The notes: generated by a model from the letters alone, not told the origin. 64,000 nt of DNA from Spirochaetota bacterium (GCA_013426755.1 AP019861.1:1075638-1139637); one strand, 5' to 3'; shown: positions 37,976 through 47,812, numbered from the stretch's first letter. Numbers and translations are program-made.

Positions 37976-38283
37976 TTTTGACTCTTTAAAACCTCACTTA
38001 TTTATTTAATCATAAAACACAATTCGTTATTATTCATAAAACACAATGTCATTTAATATAAATACAATCAGGGCAATAAAAGGAAAGCAAAAGAAGAAAG
38101 AGGATAATAAAATGGAAATTACAAGGAAAATAAGAGAACATACAAGCAGAATAAACAGGAAAATGCCAGCAACCGAACCAAATGCCAGCAGCGAACCTAG
38201 CGGACACATTCGTTAATTATACAATGTGTCGGTCATTAATGTTGTTTAATTAACAGAAGAAGAGCCTTAAAGAAGGGGATAGC
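37976..38283. other. Gap between CHAT-like gene and glycosyltransferase
   Basis: 308 bp, A-rich on the plus strand. ATTCATAAAACACAA is repeated at about 38010 and 38032, and AAATGCCAGCA is repeated near 38160-38188. No gene. Confidence 0.5.
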
Positions 38284-39678
38284 CTATAAGTTTTCTCGTT
38301 CAGTAAAATATTCGTCTCCATTGCCGTGTAATTTTAATTTGAAGAACGTGATACTAGATTGTTGATACAATTTTTGAAGCATGGCTTGAAAAGACTTGCG
38401 AATCGTACTTTTTCGTGTGAACAATTGCCAGTAGAACGCTTTGACAATCTCAGGAAGCGACTGCGCAGGAATATCACCATACATTGTGATCAGACTCTGT
38501 CCTTTATTACCGAAAAACCACTTTAGAACTTGCGCGTCTTCAGAATAACACGTAGAAAGAAATATAACCTTGGGAACACGTGTGGCAAGTTTCATTTGTG
38601 ATAACTTTAAGAAGGCACGATTATTGCGAAATAGCGTAAATTCATCTTCAATCCGATCGCCATGGAAGATAAGATGCACGAGATCAAATTGTTCTAAACT
38701 TGCTAAAACCTCATCTGTGTTGAGTGTTCCAAAACTGTACGTCTTAGGAGCTGTTTTTTCAAGACGATGTTTGTCGGTAATGGCTTGAATCTCACGAATC
38801 ATGCTAATATCCTCTTTGCTGGTAAAGACTCCTAGTGAATCTAGCTTCTTTTCGCTAGCTACTACTGGTAAATGATGATTGGAATGCAAGTAGACTGCCA
38901 TGCTGTTAAAAGGCACTTCATAATTTCTATTGGGGTGCCCTATAACGAGTACAGCTAGCGGGAGACTTATTTTGTCATTGAGGTAGGTGACGTAGGTCGT
39001 ATCGGCTAGGCACAGACTGGTGGCTAGTTCAGGTTTGATAAGAAGACTGCTTAACTTTCGTCCCCATGCTTGAAATTTGGCAAACGACTGCTTGTCTATG
39101 TAAATGCCGTGTAGGTGGTCATTGATTTGTTGTGCTAATCTCTGAATCGCTGTGTAGTCATCGCGCAGTAAGTAATGACGTATTCCGCCTGGAATATATA
39201 ACCCTGCGTAGCTTACCATGTAATGATTGTGATTGTCAATGATGCGTAGGAACAATTTTTGTTCGGTTTTATTTTCATCATGAAATAGATTGTTAAGCAA
39301 GCTTTTATTGGCAAGCTTTTTTTCGAGACGGGCACTGTGTGTTGTGTGATGGAGTCGTAACCTATGGTAATTGTGTATTTTCTCAAAAATATAATATTGC
39401 GACTTTTGGGCAGAATGTACGGGTGAAGTGGATTGGGATTTAGCGACGTGGTCGTCAATGTTGGGGCTTGCCGATCTTATAGCAGGGTCTAAATTTTGCG
39501 TCACGCACTGTAATTTGTAAATACCGTAAAGAAATTTATTGTATACAAAACAGTAGGCGTTATCTTTCTGTAATGCGTAAGCATGCTGTGGAAGGGCATT
39601 ATGTCCTAGTAAAAGTCCCAAGTGGGCGGTGTTTTTTATGATAACGTTTGTAAAAACTTTAGTTTTTATTTTAGCCAT
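38284..39678 (-). CDS. CHAT-like (caspase-fold) protein
   Basis: The C-terminal 220 residues look like a CHAT domain, a clan-CD cysteine-protease fold. FDLVHLIFHGDRI supplies the candidate catalytic His339, KVIFLSTCYSED supplies Cys377, and the flanks show the usual order: a strand-Gly-Asn-Pro (AVLVIGHPNRNYEVPF), then LFRNNRAFLKLSQM, then GNKGQSLITMYGDI and a final helix region (SFQAMLQKLY). The His-Cys distance of 38 residues is normal for CHAT. The N-terminal 230 residues are not recognised: no TPR pattern, signal peptide or membrane segment is seen. CHAT proteins often act as regulated proteases, for example in Craspase. The target is unknown, as are neighbours in function. A non-proteolytic role cannot be excluded. 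Confidence 0.65.
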   Translation of the reverse strand: MAKIKTKVFTNVIIKNTAHLGLLLGHNALPQHAYALQKDNAYCFVYNKFLYGIYKLQCVTQNLDPAIRSASPNIDDHVAKSQSTSPVHSAQKSQYYIFEKIHNYHRLRLHHTTHSARLEKKLANKSLLNNLFHDENKTEQKLFLRIIDNHNHYMVSYAGLYIPGGIRHYLLRDDYTAIQRLAQQINDHLHGIYIDKQSFAKFQAWGRKLSSLLIKPELATSLCLADTTYVTYLNDKISLPLAVLVIGHPNRNYEVPFNSMAVYLHSNHHLPVVASEKKLDSLGVFTSKEDISMIREIQAITDKHRLEKTAPKTYSFGTLNTDEVLASLEQFDLVHLIFHGDRIEDEFTLFRNNRAFLKLSQMKLATRVPKVIFLSTCYSEDAQVLKWFFGNKGQSLITMYGDIPAQSLPEIVKAFYWQLFTRKSTIRKSFQAMLQKLYQQSSITFFKLKLHGNGDEYFTERENL

Positions 39679-39969
39679 TATTCAAAGCAAATAACCCATC
39701 AATAACCCAGAACAAATAACCCAAAAATAATCGGTTGGCACTGTCGGAGCTTTATTTCACCAGTAGCACCAATAACCATAGGGAGTTTAGTATTCTAGAT
39801 TATATTATTAAAAACAGAGCTTGATTGAACTTTTCGTGCCACATCGTGCCACATCATTTAAGTGATTTCTAGAATGTGCTCTATAAGAATGGTATAATAA
39901 TACATAATCAGATATCCCGATCATTGATATTAGAAAAATGGGGTAGTAGGAGTTATTATTTAATTTATT

Positions 39970-42612
39970 ATGAAAAAGTTTGGAATTAAATTAAGAATAG
40001 TTTGTCATTGTTGTCATTGTTGTCATTATATAGTTATAGGTTTCAGTATTCTGCTAGGATGCGTGAGTATCCTTGCTGCGAGGGAAGTTTCATTTCAACT
40101 TTCGGAAATTGCTTCTTCAAAACCCAAGTCAGGATATGTATTGACGATTTCTAGTGAAGATTTTGTTTTAGTATCTGATCAAACAGGTCTCTTTAAAGTA
40201 GTCAATACAGAAGTTTCAGTTATTGATCTTGCAGCGGGTTCGTATGAATATGAACTTACGGATAATACCAGCCTTAAAAAGGGCAATTTTTCTGTAAATG
40301 CTGAAACGGTAGTTCCTATTGCTATTCCTCTAGCGGACGCTAAAAATGGTGAAGTGACGACTGAGGCGGAAACGACTTCAGATGTCAGGCGGCTTGCTAC
40401 CGTACGGGTTAAAAAAGAGCGGTTCTCTGAGAAACGGCTCTTTACAGCAGGTGAAGCGCGCAAATTGCCTGGCACAGGGGGAGATGTCTTAGGGGTTTTA
40501 GATTCTCTCCCGGGCATTATTAGCGCCACGGGTGTATTTGACACGGACTTATTTATCCGCGGTGGTGCAGCAGGCGATATTTCCTACCGTTACAATGACA
40601 TTGTCATCGGGTCTCCATATCATGAAATATTCTTTTTTAGTGTATTCCCGCCTGAGTTGTTGAGCGGACTTTTGTTCTTCCCAGGCGGCTACCCAGCAAA
40701 GTATGACAACGTCCAGGGATCAGTCGTTGATATTCTCGATAAAGATTTCTATGATTATGACAAATTTTACTCAGTAGACCTCAATCTTAGTTTGATAGTT
40801 GCAAGCTTATCTGCTTCGATTGAATTTCTAGATAAATTTAGAATTACGTTTGGGGGACGTCGTAGTTATTTAGAAGCCTATATTGCTCTTGCTGATGCTG
40901 TGGGGGCGCTTAATGCCTTAGGGGATTTTAGATTGACGCCTATATTTTATGATGCACATTTTATATTTGATTGGCAGATTGATCCCACGCGGCTACTGAA
41001 GTTTGTTTTCTTATTCAGTGGTGATGAATTTGTCTTCAATACAAAAAATGCTGAATTTCAAGGCGCTACACCAGAGGAAAAGATTTTTATTGATTCTTCA
41101 CTACGATTTGGTAAAACTTGGGATAGTGAGGCGTTATCGTACTCTTCTAAGCAAGATAAATATGACTATGATATTTTATTTTATCGTTATGCTGAACGGA
41201 TAAAAAGCACCAATCAAAATACAGAACGGTATAATTTAACCAACGAGGAGTACAGTCTCCGTGGTAGTTTTAATTACGTATTCAATCCATTTTTTAGCTT
41301 AGACAATTATCTTAAATATTCGCTAGACCGTGGCTATGGGCTCAATAAAGTTCATCCCAATGGCTTACAACCTCCAGATCCAGCGAATTATCTTACATTT
41401 GAAGCGGACGGAAGACCCAATGGTGAGAGACTTCAAGAATTTATTAACGCCAATATTTTATATAACAGTCAATTAGTTGACTTGCGGGAGAGTTTTTTAA
41501 GACATCGCTTGACACTAGGAAGCAGTCTGATCACTTCGCTTAAACAGGTGACGTTTGATACTGGATTTATATTTTATTATGACAATATCAGTCAAGCGAA
41601 CGTCAATGGTGATTTCAGACTCAGAACGACCTATGCACCACCGGTCAATACCGGGAATTTAGAAGTTTTTGCTTATGCAGGTAGATTCACGCAATTTCCA
41701 GCAATTGCTATCGAGAATGAAGACAATGATGCAGTATTTTTCCAGGATTATGCCCTCAAAACACCGCACACATACCAATTCGGTACAGGAACGTCCTTCT
41801 TAGGGGCAGGATTTGAAGTTTCTTTAGAAGGATATTACAAGTTATTTCGCAATCAAATATTATTCAATCCCACTTATGATACACAATACGCTAAAAGTCC
41901 TGAAAACTGGCCAACTGTCAATGTCGGCAAGGGAACGGCATATGGAATTGAATTTCTAGTCAGACGCCTCGGCAATGATTGGTATTCGGGGTGGCTTTCT
42001 TATACGTGGAGTCGTGCTTTTGTGGATAGATTTAGCATTCCTTTTACTGAAGATAGAGGTAATGTTTTTAGCGATCCTGCCAATAATGGATTGGATTATC
42101 AAACACTTCGGACAGTTCGTGCGCCTTATGAAGAGAATGCTGAGCATACCATTAAGTTTTTGTCCTTGTTTAAGCTCTCTAAGCGCGTAAGTCTGTCATT
42201 TGAGATTATAGGAAGTTCAGGAAAACCTTATAGTCCTAAGGTTATCGGCACGAATAGTACTTTTACGAGATCTACTGGCTGCACTGGGTTAGAATGTGAC
42301 AGTGGTTTGGTTTTTGTTGACGATCCTAGTCGTATTAATGGTGCGAGATTGCCTTGGACGTTGTCTATCAATATTCGGTTTGATTGGATTTTTTATAAAA
42401 GCCGTATAGTTGAGGCAAGTTTATTTATTGATGTGATTGCCCTTGAATCAGCATTTTACACTAATGTGACAGGATATACTTATAACAGGGCTTTTATACG
42501 TGTTCCTGGCGGACCTTATACGATTGGGATGCCAGCCCCTACTGATATTATCAGTGAACTTGGAGGCAATGCTGCCGTTATACCCGTTTTAGGCTTCGAA
42601 TTTAAGTTTTGA
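39970..42612 (+). CDS. TonB-dependent outer-membrane receptor
   Basis: Outer-membrane beta-barrel for energised uptake of a ligand such as a metal chelate, vitamin or glycan. After the signal peptide there is a small beta domain (residues about 38-125, carboxypeptidase-regulatory-like), a VRVKKERFSEKRLF linker, then the plug: LPGTGGDVLGVLDSLPGI, DLFIRGGAAGDISYRYNDI and FPGGYPAKYDNVQGSVVDI. The rest is a barrel with many aromatic-flanked strands, ending in phenylalanine (VIPVLGFEFKF), as outer-membrane barrels do. A 9-bp tandem repeat inside the signal peptide encodes CHCCHCCHY (residues 12-20). No TonB/ExbB/ExbD or ligand-specific genes are close, so the substrate stays open. A TATAAT at 39893-39898 may be its -10. 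Confidence 0.92.
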   Translation: MKKFGIKLRIVCHCCHCCHYIVIGFSILLGCVSILAAREVSFQLSEIASSKPKSGYVLTISSEDFVLVSDQTGLFKVVNTEVSVIDLAAGSYEYELTDNTSLKKGNFSVNAETVVPIAIPLADAKNGEVTTEAETTSDVRRLATVRVKKERFSEKRLFTAGEARKLPGTGGDVLGVLDSLPGIISATGVFDTDLFIRGGAAGDISYRYNDIVIGSPYHEIFFFSVFPPELLSGLLFFPGGYPAKYDNVQGSVVDILDKDFYDYDKFYSVDLNLSLIVASLSASIEFLDKFRITFGGRRSYLEAYIALADAVGALNALGDFRLTPIFYDAHFIFDWQIDPTRLLKFVFLFSGDEFVFNTKNAEFQGATPEEKIFIDSSLRFGKTWDSEALSYSSKQDKYDYDILFYRYAERIKSTNQNTERYNLTNEEYSLRGSFNYVFNPFFSLDNYLKYSLDRGYGLNKVHPNGLQPPDPANYLTFEADGRPNGERLQEFINANILYNSQLVDLRESFLRHRLTLGSSLITSLKQVTFDTGFIFYYDNISQANVNGDFRLRTTYAPPVNTGNLEVFAYAGRFTQFPAIAIENEDNDAVFFQDYALKTPHTYQFGTGTSFLGAGFEVSLEGYYKLFRNQILFNPTYDTQYAKSPENWPTVNVGKGTAYGIEFLVRRLGNDWYSGWLSYTWSRAFVDRFSIPFTEDRGNVFSDPANNGLDYQTLRTVRAPYEENAEHTIKFLSLFKLSKRVSLSFEIIGSSGKPYSPKVIGTNSTFTRSTGCTGLECDSGLVFVDDPSRINGARLPWTLSINIRFDWIFYKSRIVEASLFIDVIALESAFYTNVTGYTYNRAFIRVPGGPYTIGMPAPTDIISELGGNAAVIPVLGFEFKF
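40003..40027. repeat. 9-bp tandem repeat inside receptor signal peptide
   Basis: TGTCATTGT repeated almost three times, in frame, giving Cys-His-Cys-Cys-His-Cys-Cys-His. Confidence 0.9.
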
Positions 42613-43491
42613 GTAGAATGGGTAAGAATATTTATAATCTTTGGGTCTTATTTGTAAAAAAGTTATAAAATTTATATCACAACAGAAATCGCTAAAATGT
42701 ACACTAATGTACGCTAATGTACACTACAACGGAAACTATTAGCATTCACACTATGCCGTAAACCGTTAAAATATCGGATTCTTACCAGAAATCAACCCAT
42801 GAATCGCTTTAAATAGTTTAATATTGAAATAGTCAGGGTTCAATTTATTACTTTTTATGTGTCTTTGCAGTATCATTGCAGTGTCTCTGCAGTGTTTTTT
42901 GTTTAATAATAAAGTAAATTTTGTGTATTTTTGCAATGTTTCCCGTCTAACAATAGAGTAAACCTTGTGTGTTTCTGCAATGTTGTTCGTCTAATAATAG
43001 AATATGGTATAATTGATATACGCATATTCTGGAGCACATTCTGGAACATTTCGAGTGTTCTCGATGTGATGATTGTATTTAAATCTAATTTTTTATTAAA
43101 ATGTACTTAATTTTGTTGTTTTAATGAATACAATCTACTCAATAGCTTGTGCTTTTGGATAGAATACGCTATAAAACAGTCAAGAACAAACTATAAAATA
43201 GTCGTAATATTAAAAATTTATAAATGATGTGTATTGATTTGACGCTAACGTGTTATGCTGATAGGAGTTAACGGTTAGGTTGTCTTATTTATAGTTATTC
43301 GTAGTTATTTGTAATTATCTGTGATTATTTGTAATTATGTCTGATCATTAGAAATGATAGGCATATGTTAAGAAAATTAAAAAAATTAAAAAATTAAAGA
43401 AATGAGATTGATATTTGCCGTCACCTTGTGAGGTGATTTAGGCAGAAAAACAATTGTTATAAAAATTATATTGATAAAATGGAAACGTGGA
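42613..43491. other. Long gap before murG
   Basis: No gene in about 880 bp. Near 42698-42725 the string TAATGTACRCTAATGTACAC is repeated; 42888-43005 holds a 44-bp tandem repeat (listed separately); 43295-43345 has repeated TAGTTATTTGTAATTATCTG. A TATAAT at 43008-43013 has no good -35. Whether murG is transcribed from here or further down cannot be told. Confidence 0.5.
42888..43005. repeat. 44-bp tandem repeat, about 2.7 copies
   Basis: Units start at 42888, 42932 and 42976, each resembling TGCAATGTTTCCCGTCTAAC, then AATAGAGTAAACCTTGTGTGTTTC. Confidence 0.8.
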
Positions 43492-45021
43492 GTGAAGACA
43501 ATTATTCTCTCAGGAGGTGGCAGCGGTGGGCATGTCACTCCCTTGTTATCAGTGCTTAAGGAAATAAAATTTAGACAGTATAAGAATAAAGTTATTGAAA
43601 TAGTCTATATCGGTAGAAAACATGGAATTGAGCGAAGTATTTTTGAACAGCAAGTCGATACCTATTTTGGAATTGCTGCTGGAAAATGGCGGCGCTACTT
43701 TTCGGTTAAAAATCTTTTAACGTTATTTATTATTTTTCAAGCCGTTATTCAATCATTGAAACTGCTTTATCCCTACAGAAAAAGTGCACTGCTTTTTCAT
43801 ACGGGGGGGTATGTGGCACTGGCCCCGTCAATTGCTGCATTTATGTTAAATATTCCTGTCTATATTCATGAGCAGACAAGCCGTGCTGGACTGGCAAACC
43901 GTATTTCTGCGCTCTTTGCCCATAAGATCTTCATATCGTTTAAAAATTCACGCAAGTATTTCTCGGCTCATAAAACGTCATGGATCGGTTATCCTATCAG
44001 CAAGTTTTTTTACAGTTCTAGTAAAACACAACGCGCTATCGAGGAAAATGGACAGTCCTACTTAGGTCGTGTTCGAACGAAAAAACCACTTCTGCTTATT
44101 ACGGGGGGAGGAAATGGCTCAGCCTTTATCAATGAACTCGTTATAAGAAATCTAGACGCACTTACTAAAAAATACTTTGTCCTTCATCAAGTCGGCAGAG
44201 CCCATCTTGATAAATTCATGGCGTACAGTAGTGATTCTTATCTAGCAGTTGGGCTCGTCTCTCCAATCGAATGGGTCTATTTACTTCGTAAGGCGGCGGT
44301 TGTTATTGCACGGTCAGGGGCAGGCACAGTCTCGGAGTGCATTTATCTCAATAAGAAGGTTTTATTTATTCCACTAGAGATCGCCCAACGTAAAGAACAA
44401 TATTACAACGCACTCGAAGCCAAACAATATATCAGGTGTCTGATCGCTTCAGAAAAAGAAGTTCGTAAAAAATCACTTCCCGAGCTTATCACACAATTAC
44501 TAGATATTTATGCTAAAACCAAGTATTCCTATCAAACGCGCTCCTCAGCTAGAAAACCTGCCGCCTCAGTAACCTACGATGATTTTAGAATGAAATTAAC
44601 CACCGCAGCATCAAAAATTGTTCACATTCTGTTTGCTGATCTAGACAATGATCTGCCCGTTAAGAAACATTCTGCGCCTAACCGTGGACGTAAAAGAATA
44701 CAAAAACAATCTACTTCCAATACAGCTACAGCAGCCTCTTCACGGTCTTTTAAAAAATATAGTGCAAGAGACTCGTCTAAGCCAAGGCGCCAGTACAGTA
44801 GCCGTGATGATAGTAGACGCAATGAATCCTACCGTTTCGCTCCTGTAAGTCAAAGAACCGCAGCTCCTAAACCAGCAGAACCTACAGCACAACATCATAA
44901 CACCAGTCCAAAAGCACAGCCCGCCAAACTGACTGCTAAGCTAGATAATATTAAATACGTAGACAATCCATTTAGAAAAACACTAAAATCGCCTAAAAAG
45001 AAAGTAACAAAAACTTCTTAA
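43492..45021 (+). CDS. murG: MurG-like UDP-GlcNAc transferase with long basic tail
   Basis: Last cytoplasmic step of peptidoglycan precursor synthesis: GlcNAc transfer to undecaprenyl-PP-MurNAc-pentapeptide, at the inner membrane. The MurG signature GGGSGGHVTPLLSVLKE is at the N-terminus, then HTGGYVALAPSIAAFMLNIP, IHEQTSRAGLANRI, LLITGGGNGSAFIN, IARSGAGTVSECIYLNKKVL and IPLEIAQRKEQYYNA (usual donor-site positions). The GTG at 43492 is preferred because it puts the glycine motif at residue 8, as in the family; a TTG 21 bases earlier is also open. MurG is usually about 360 residues. Here about 125 extra residues follow residue 383, rich in Lys, Arg, Ser, Gln and Pro, and apparently disordered. 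The tail may bind membrane, nucleic acid or a partner. Confidence 0.85.
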   Translation: MKTIILSGGGSGGHVTPLLSVLKEIKFRQYKNKVIEIVYIGRKHGIERSIFEQQVDTYFGIAAGKWRRYFSVKNLLTLFIIFQAVIQSLKLLYPYRKSALLFHTGGYVALAPSIAAFMLNIPVYIHEQTSRAGLANRISALFAHKIFISFKNSRKYFSAHKTSWIGYPISKFFYSSSKTQRAIEENGQSYLGRVRTKKPLLLITGGGNGSAFINELVIRNLDALTKKYFVLHQVGRAHLDKFMAYSSDSYLAVGLVSPIEWVYLLRKAAVVIARSGAGTVSECIYLNKKVLFIPLEIAQRKEQYYNALEAKQYIRCLIASEKEVRKKSLPELITQLLDIYAKTKYSYQTRSSARKPAASVTYDDFRMKLTTAASKIVHILFADLDNDLPVKKHSAPNRGRKRIQKQSTSNTATAASSRSFKKYSARDSSKPRRQYSSRDDSRRNESYRFAPVSQRTAAPKPAEPTAQHHNTSPKAQPAKLTAKLDNIKYVDNPFRKTLKSPKKKVTKTS

Positions 45022-45106
45022 TAGTGGTAAAATTATTAATTATTAATCATTAACCACTCACCACTTAGTCGTTTTTATTTCAAGGTCTTTAAAGTAATAA
45101 TAGGCT

Positions 45107-45679
45107 ATGCAGATTACCAGCAGCAAGCAGACCACACTTTCTCTATCTACAGCGTCGTTAGGAGACGTTCTGGCGATCAATAATCTAATCAATAAATTTG
45201 CAGCTAAAAATCTACTTCTCAAGCGAAGTATAGAAGACATTCGCTCGGATATTGATACTTTTATCATTGTAAGAGAAAATCCAGTCGTTAAGACGAAAAC
45301 TACCACTACGATAGCACAGTCACGAACTCCCATCGTTATTAATGACTTGCATCCTGCACGTAATAAGGGAGTGATTATAGGTTGTGTTTCACTATATCGT
45401 TACAGTAGCGTCTTAGCTGAGATCCGCTCACTGTGTGTAGAAGAGGCTTATCAAGGGCTTGGTATCGCAAGACGCCTACTAGAAGAGGCTATCGTATTAG
45501 CACGAAGGTTAGATATTAAGCAACTACTTTCCTTTACCGTAGAAGCAGAACAATTTTTTATCAAACTAGGCTTCACTCACGTAACAAAAGAGCGACTCCC
45601 TGGTAAAGTGATGAAAGATTGCCAGAAATGTCCATGCTACGGCAATTGTTCGGCTAAGTCATATCGGCTGAGTCTTTAA
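45107..45679 (+). CDS. GNAT acetyltransferase, N-acetylglutamate synthase type
   Basis: Single-domain acetyltransferase resembling the ArgA/short NAGS group, which acetylates glutamate to open arginine synthesis. It shows LLLKRSIEDIRSDIDTFIIV near the start, IIGCVSLYRYSSVLAEIRSL, the acetyl-CoA motif YQGLGIARRLLEEA, FFIKLGFTHV and the typical LPGKVMKDCQKCPCYGNC end, with a C..CP....C cysteine cluster. An insert near residues 62-85 (VKTKTTTTIAQSRTP) lengthens the middle loop. No other arginine genes are near, so a different acyl acceptor is possible. The stop is only 7 bases from the stop of the convergent aldo/keto reductase, with no room for a separate terminator. Confidence 0.82.
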   Translation: MQITSSKQTTLSLSTASLGDVLAINNLINKFAAKNLLLKRSIEDIRSDIDTFIIVRENPVVKTKTTTTIAQSRTPIVINDLHPARNKGVIIGCVSLYRYSSVLAEIRSLCVEEAYQGLGIARRLLEEAIVLARRLDIKQLLSFTVEAEQFFIKLGFTHVTKERLPGKVMKDCQKCPCYGNCSAKSYRLSL

Positions 45680-45686
45680 TATCCTC

Positions 45687-46541
45687 TCAAAAATCAATTT
45701 CATCGGGATGTTGCCAGACCCGGTTGCCACGTAAAGAAGTGATATTTTCAAAATCTTCTGACGTGAGAGTGAAATCAAAGAGATCGCTATTTTCTTTTAA
45801 ACGTTGTAGATTGCTTGTTTTAGGAATGGTGATGATGTTTTGTTGGATCTGCCATCTGAGTGCGATTTGGGCGGGCGTCTTCTTATAGCGCGTGGCAATA
45901 GTTTTAAGGACGTCCATTTCAAAGACTTTACCGCGGATAAGAGGTGCCCATCCTGCTAAGTAAATGTTATGTTTTTCACAAAAATTTTTAAGTTCAAGTT
46001 GTGGAAATTGGGGGTGTTGTTCTACTTGATTGACGGTTGGAATAATGGCTGCGTCTGCTTCTAATAGTCCTGCTAGGTGTTTTTCAGTGAAATTACTGAC
46101 ACCTAGGGCTCTAATTTTTTTTGCGTGGTAGAGTTCTTCCATGGCACGCCACGTGTCCTTTGTGTGTTCAGGTTTAGGCCAATGAATCAAATATAAGTCT
46201 ACAAAATCGATATTTAAGCGGTTTAAACTTTTTTCAAAAGCAGCCAACGTTCCAGAGTAGCCTTGTTCTGTATTCCAAACCTTAGTTGTGATAAAAATAG
46301 CTTCCCTAGGAATGCCACTTTGTGCAATACCTTTTCCAACACCTACTTCATTATTATAAATAGAGGCTGTGTCTAAATGACGGTAACCTAATTGAAGTGC
46401 TTGAGCTACGGTTTGTGCTGTTGTCTCTTCGGCTTCTAACCCGTAGGTCCCTAGTCCGACGATGGGAATTTTGACGTTGTTATTTAATGTGAGCGTTGCT
46501 GCTAGACCTTTACTGAGGTCTGCTTGCGGTTGTACTTTCAT
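45687..46541 (-). CDS. Aldo/keto reductase
   Basis: NADPH-dependent carbonyl reductase of the AKR superfamily (2,5-diketo-gluconate reductase/AKR5-like), cytosolic. Residues of the catalytic tetrad are visible: Asp and Tyr in YRHLDTASIYNNEVGVG, Lys in FITTKVWN and His in VDLYLIHWPKPEHT. The TIM-barrel landmarks LGVSNFTEKHL, NQVEQHPQFPQ and the cofactor-binding IPKTSNLQRLKENSDLFDF follow. At 284 residues it is the usual length. It is 80 bases downstream of the sugar ABC transporter ATPase on the same strand, so it may process the imported sugar; this is inference. Confidence 0.93.
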   Translation of the reverse strand: MKVQPQADLSKGLAATLTLNNNVKIPIVGLGTYGLEAEETTAQTVAQALQLGYRHLDTASIYNNEVGVGKGIAQSGIPREAIFITTKVWNTEQGYSGTLAAFEKSLNRLNIDFVDLYLIHWPKPEHTKDTWRAMEELYHAKKIRALGVSNFTEKHLAGLLEADAAIIPTVNQVEQHPQFPQLELKNFCEKHNIYLAGWAPLIRGKVFEMDVLKTIATRYKKTPAQIALRWQIQQNIITIPKTSNLQRLKENSDLFDFTLTSEDFENITSLRGNRVWQHPDEIDF

Positions 46542-46621
46542 AATAAATCACGGGGTAAGTATTTTTTTATTGGGTTTAATAAGGCAATTTGCTTGTAAGA
46601 TAAAGGTTATGGGATATGATT

Positions 46622-47812
46622 TTATAGGATACGGTTTTCTGTGTGCGAATTAAATAATAACGCCTGGTTAAGATCAATGTCTAATGTAATAAAATTAGTT
46701 TTGTCTGTCTGTGTAGAACTTGGGGTAGCGAGTTTGGCTTTAGAATGAGCTCTAGCTGTGATTTCATGTCCTAGTACTCTGCATACAATAAAGGTATCCG
46801 CTCCTGAAGGAACAACTACGTCGACTTCCGCTGAGATTGTGGCAGGTACAGCGTCATTAGGAAGTTGTGTTGCGTAGCTTATGGCTTCGGGACGAATGCC
46901 GAGCAGTACTTTTCCATCATGTTCTTTTACGATCTGTTCTAGTTTTTTATCGTGTTCGCTAAGATATGTCGGTATGGGTAGCGTTATAAAATCATCTGCA
47001 GCGTGGGAGGATTTAGCGGTATTTTTTTGTAGGGGGTAGATTTTTAGCTTCCACGTGCCGTCTTTTCTAACCAATGTAGCTGGTAAAATATTGATAACGG
47101 GTGTGCCAATAAATTTGGCGACAAATGTATTGATGGGATGATGATAAATTTCATTGGGCGTATCAAATTGAACGATTTCTCCGTTTAGCATGACTGCGAT
47201 GCGATTGGCTAGAGTGAGGGCTTCTATTTGGTCGTGCGTGACGTAAATAATGGTTGCGGCGAGTTTTTTGTGCAGCTTTTTGAGCTCAGTTCGCATATTG
47301 ACACGAAGTTTAGCGTCTAGATTGGATAACGGTTCATCGAATAAAAATATATCAGGCTTCCTTACTAAGGCACGGGCAATGGCAACGCGTTGTCGCTGTC
47401 CGCCTGAGAGATGAGCAGGTTTCTTCTGTAAGTGGTCACGAATTTTTAACAATTCGGCTACTTGTTCGACTTTTTGATCAATGACTGCTTTCGGTGTTTT
47501 GCGGATCTCCATTCCAAAACTGATATTTTTTCTAACATTCATGTTCGGATACAGAGCATAGGATTGAAAGACCATAGCGATATTGCGATTGGCTGGGCTA
47601 ATGGGATTCATCTCCTTTCCATTGATAGAAATAGTACCTGTCTCAAAAGGAATGAGACCTGTAATGCAATTAAGCAATGTCGATTTTCCACACCCTGAGG
47701 GTCCTAAGAGGACAATAAATTCTCCCTTAGCAATGGAGCAATTGATACGATTTAAGATCGTCTCTTTATTGTAAGATTTAGTTAAATTTTCAATTTGTAA
47801 GAAATCTTTCAT
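46622..47812 (-). CDS. Sugar ABC transporter ATPase (CUT1, MalK/UgpC type)
   Basis: Cytoplasmic ATPase of a carbohydrate uptake (CUT1) transporter. Walker A GPSGCGKST, Q-loop MVFQSYALYPNMNV, signature LSGGQRQRVAIARAL, Walker B LFDEPLSNLDAKLR and the switch YVTHDQIEAL are all intact, and a C-terminal TOBE/regulatory domain begins near residue 230 (PATLVRKDG, LGIRPEAI). An ATG at 47812 is preferred over an in-frame TTG 21 bases earlier. It is 58 bases after the permease gene. MalK-like ATPases can serve several transporters, but the operon position favours the one here. Confidence 0.95.
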   Translation of the reverse strand: MKDFLQIENLTKSYNKETILNRINCSIAKGEFIVLLGPSGCGKSTLLNCITGLIPFETGTISINGKEMNPISPANRNIAMVFQSYALYPNMNVRKNISFGMEIRKTPKAVIDQKVEQVAELLKIRDHLQKKPAHLSGGQRQRVAIARALVRKPDIFLFDEPLSNLDAKLRVNMRTELKKLHKKLAATIIYVTHDQIEALTLANRIAVMLNGEIVQFDTPNEIYHHPINTFVAKFIGTPVINILPATLVRKDGTWKLKIYPLQKNTAKSSHAADDFITLPIPTYLSEHDKKLEQIVKEHDGKVLLGIRPEAISYATQLPNDAVPATISAEVDVVVPSGADTFIVCRVLGHEITARAHSKAKLATPSSTQTDKTNFITLDIDLNQALLFNSHTENRIL

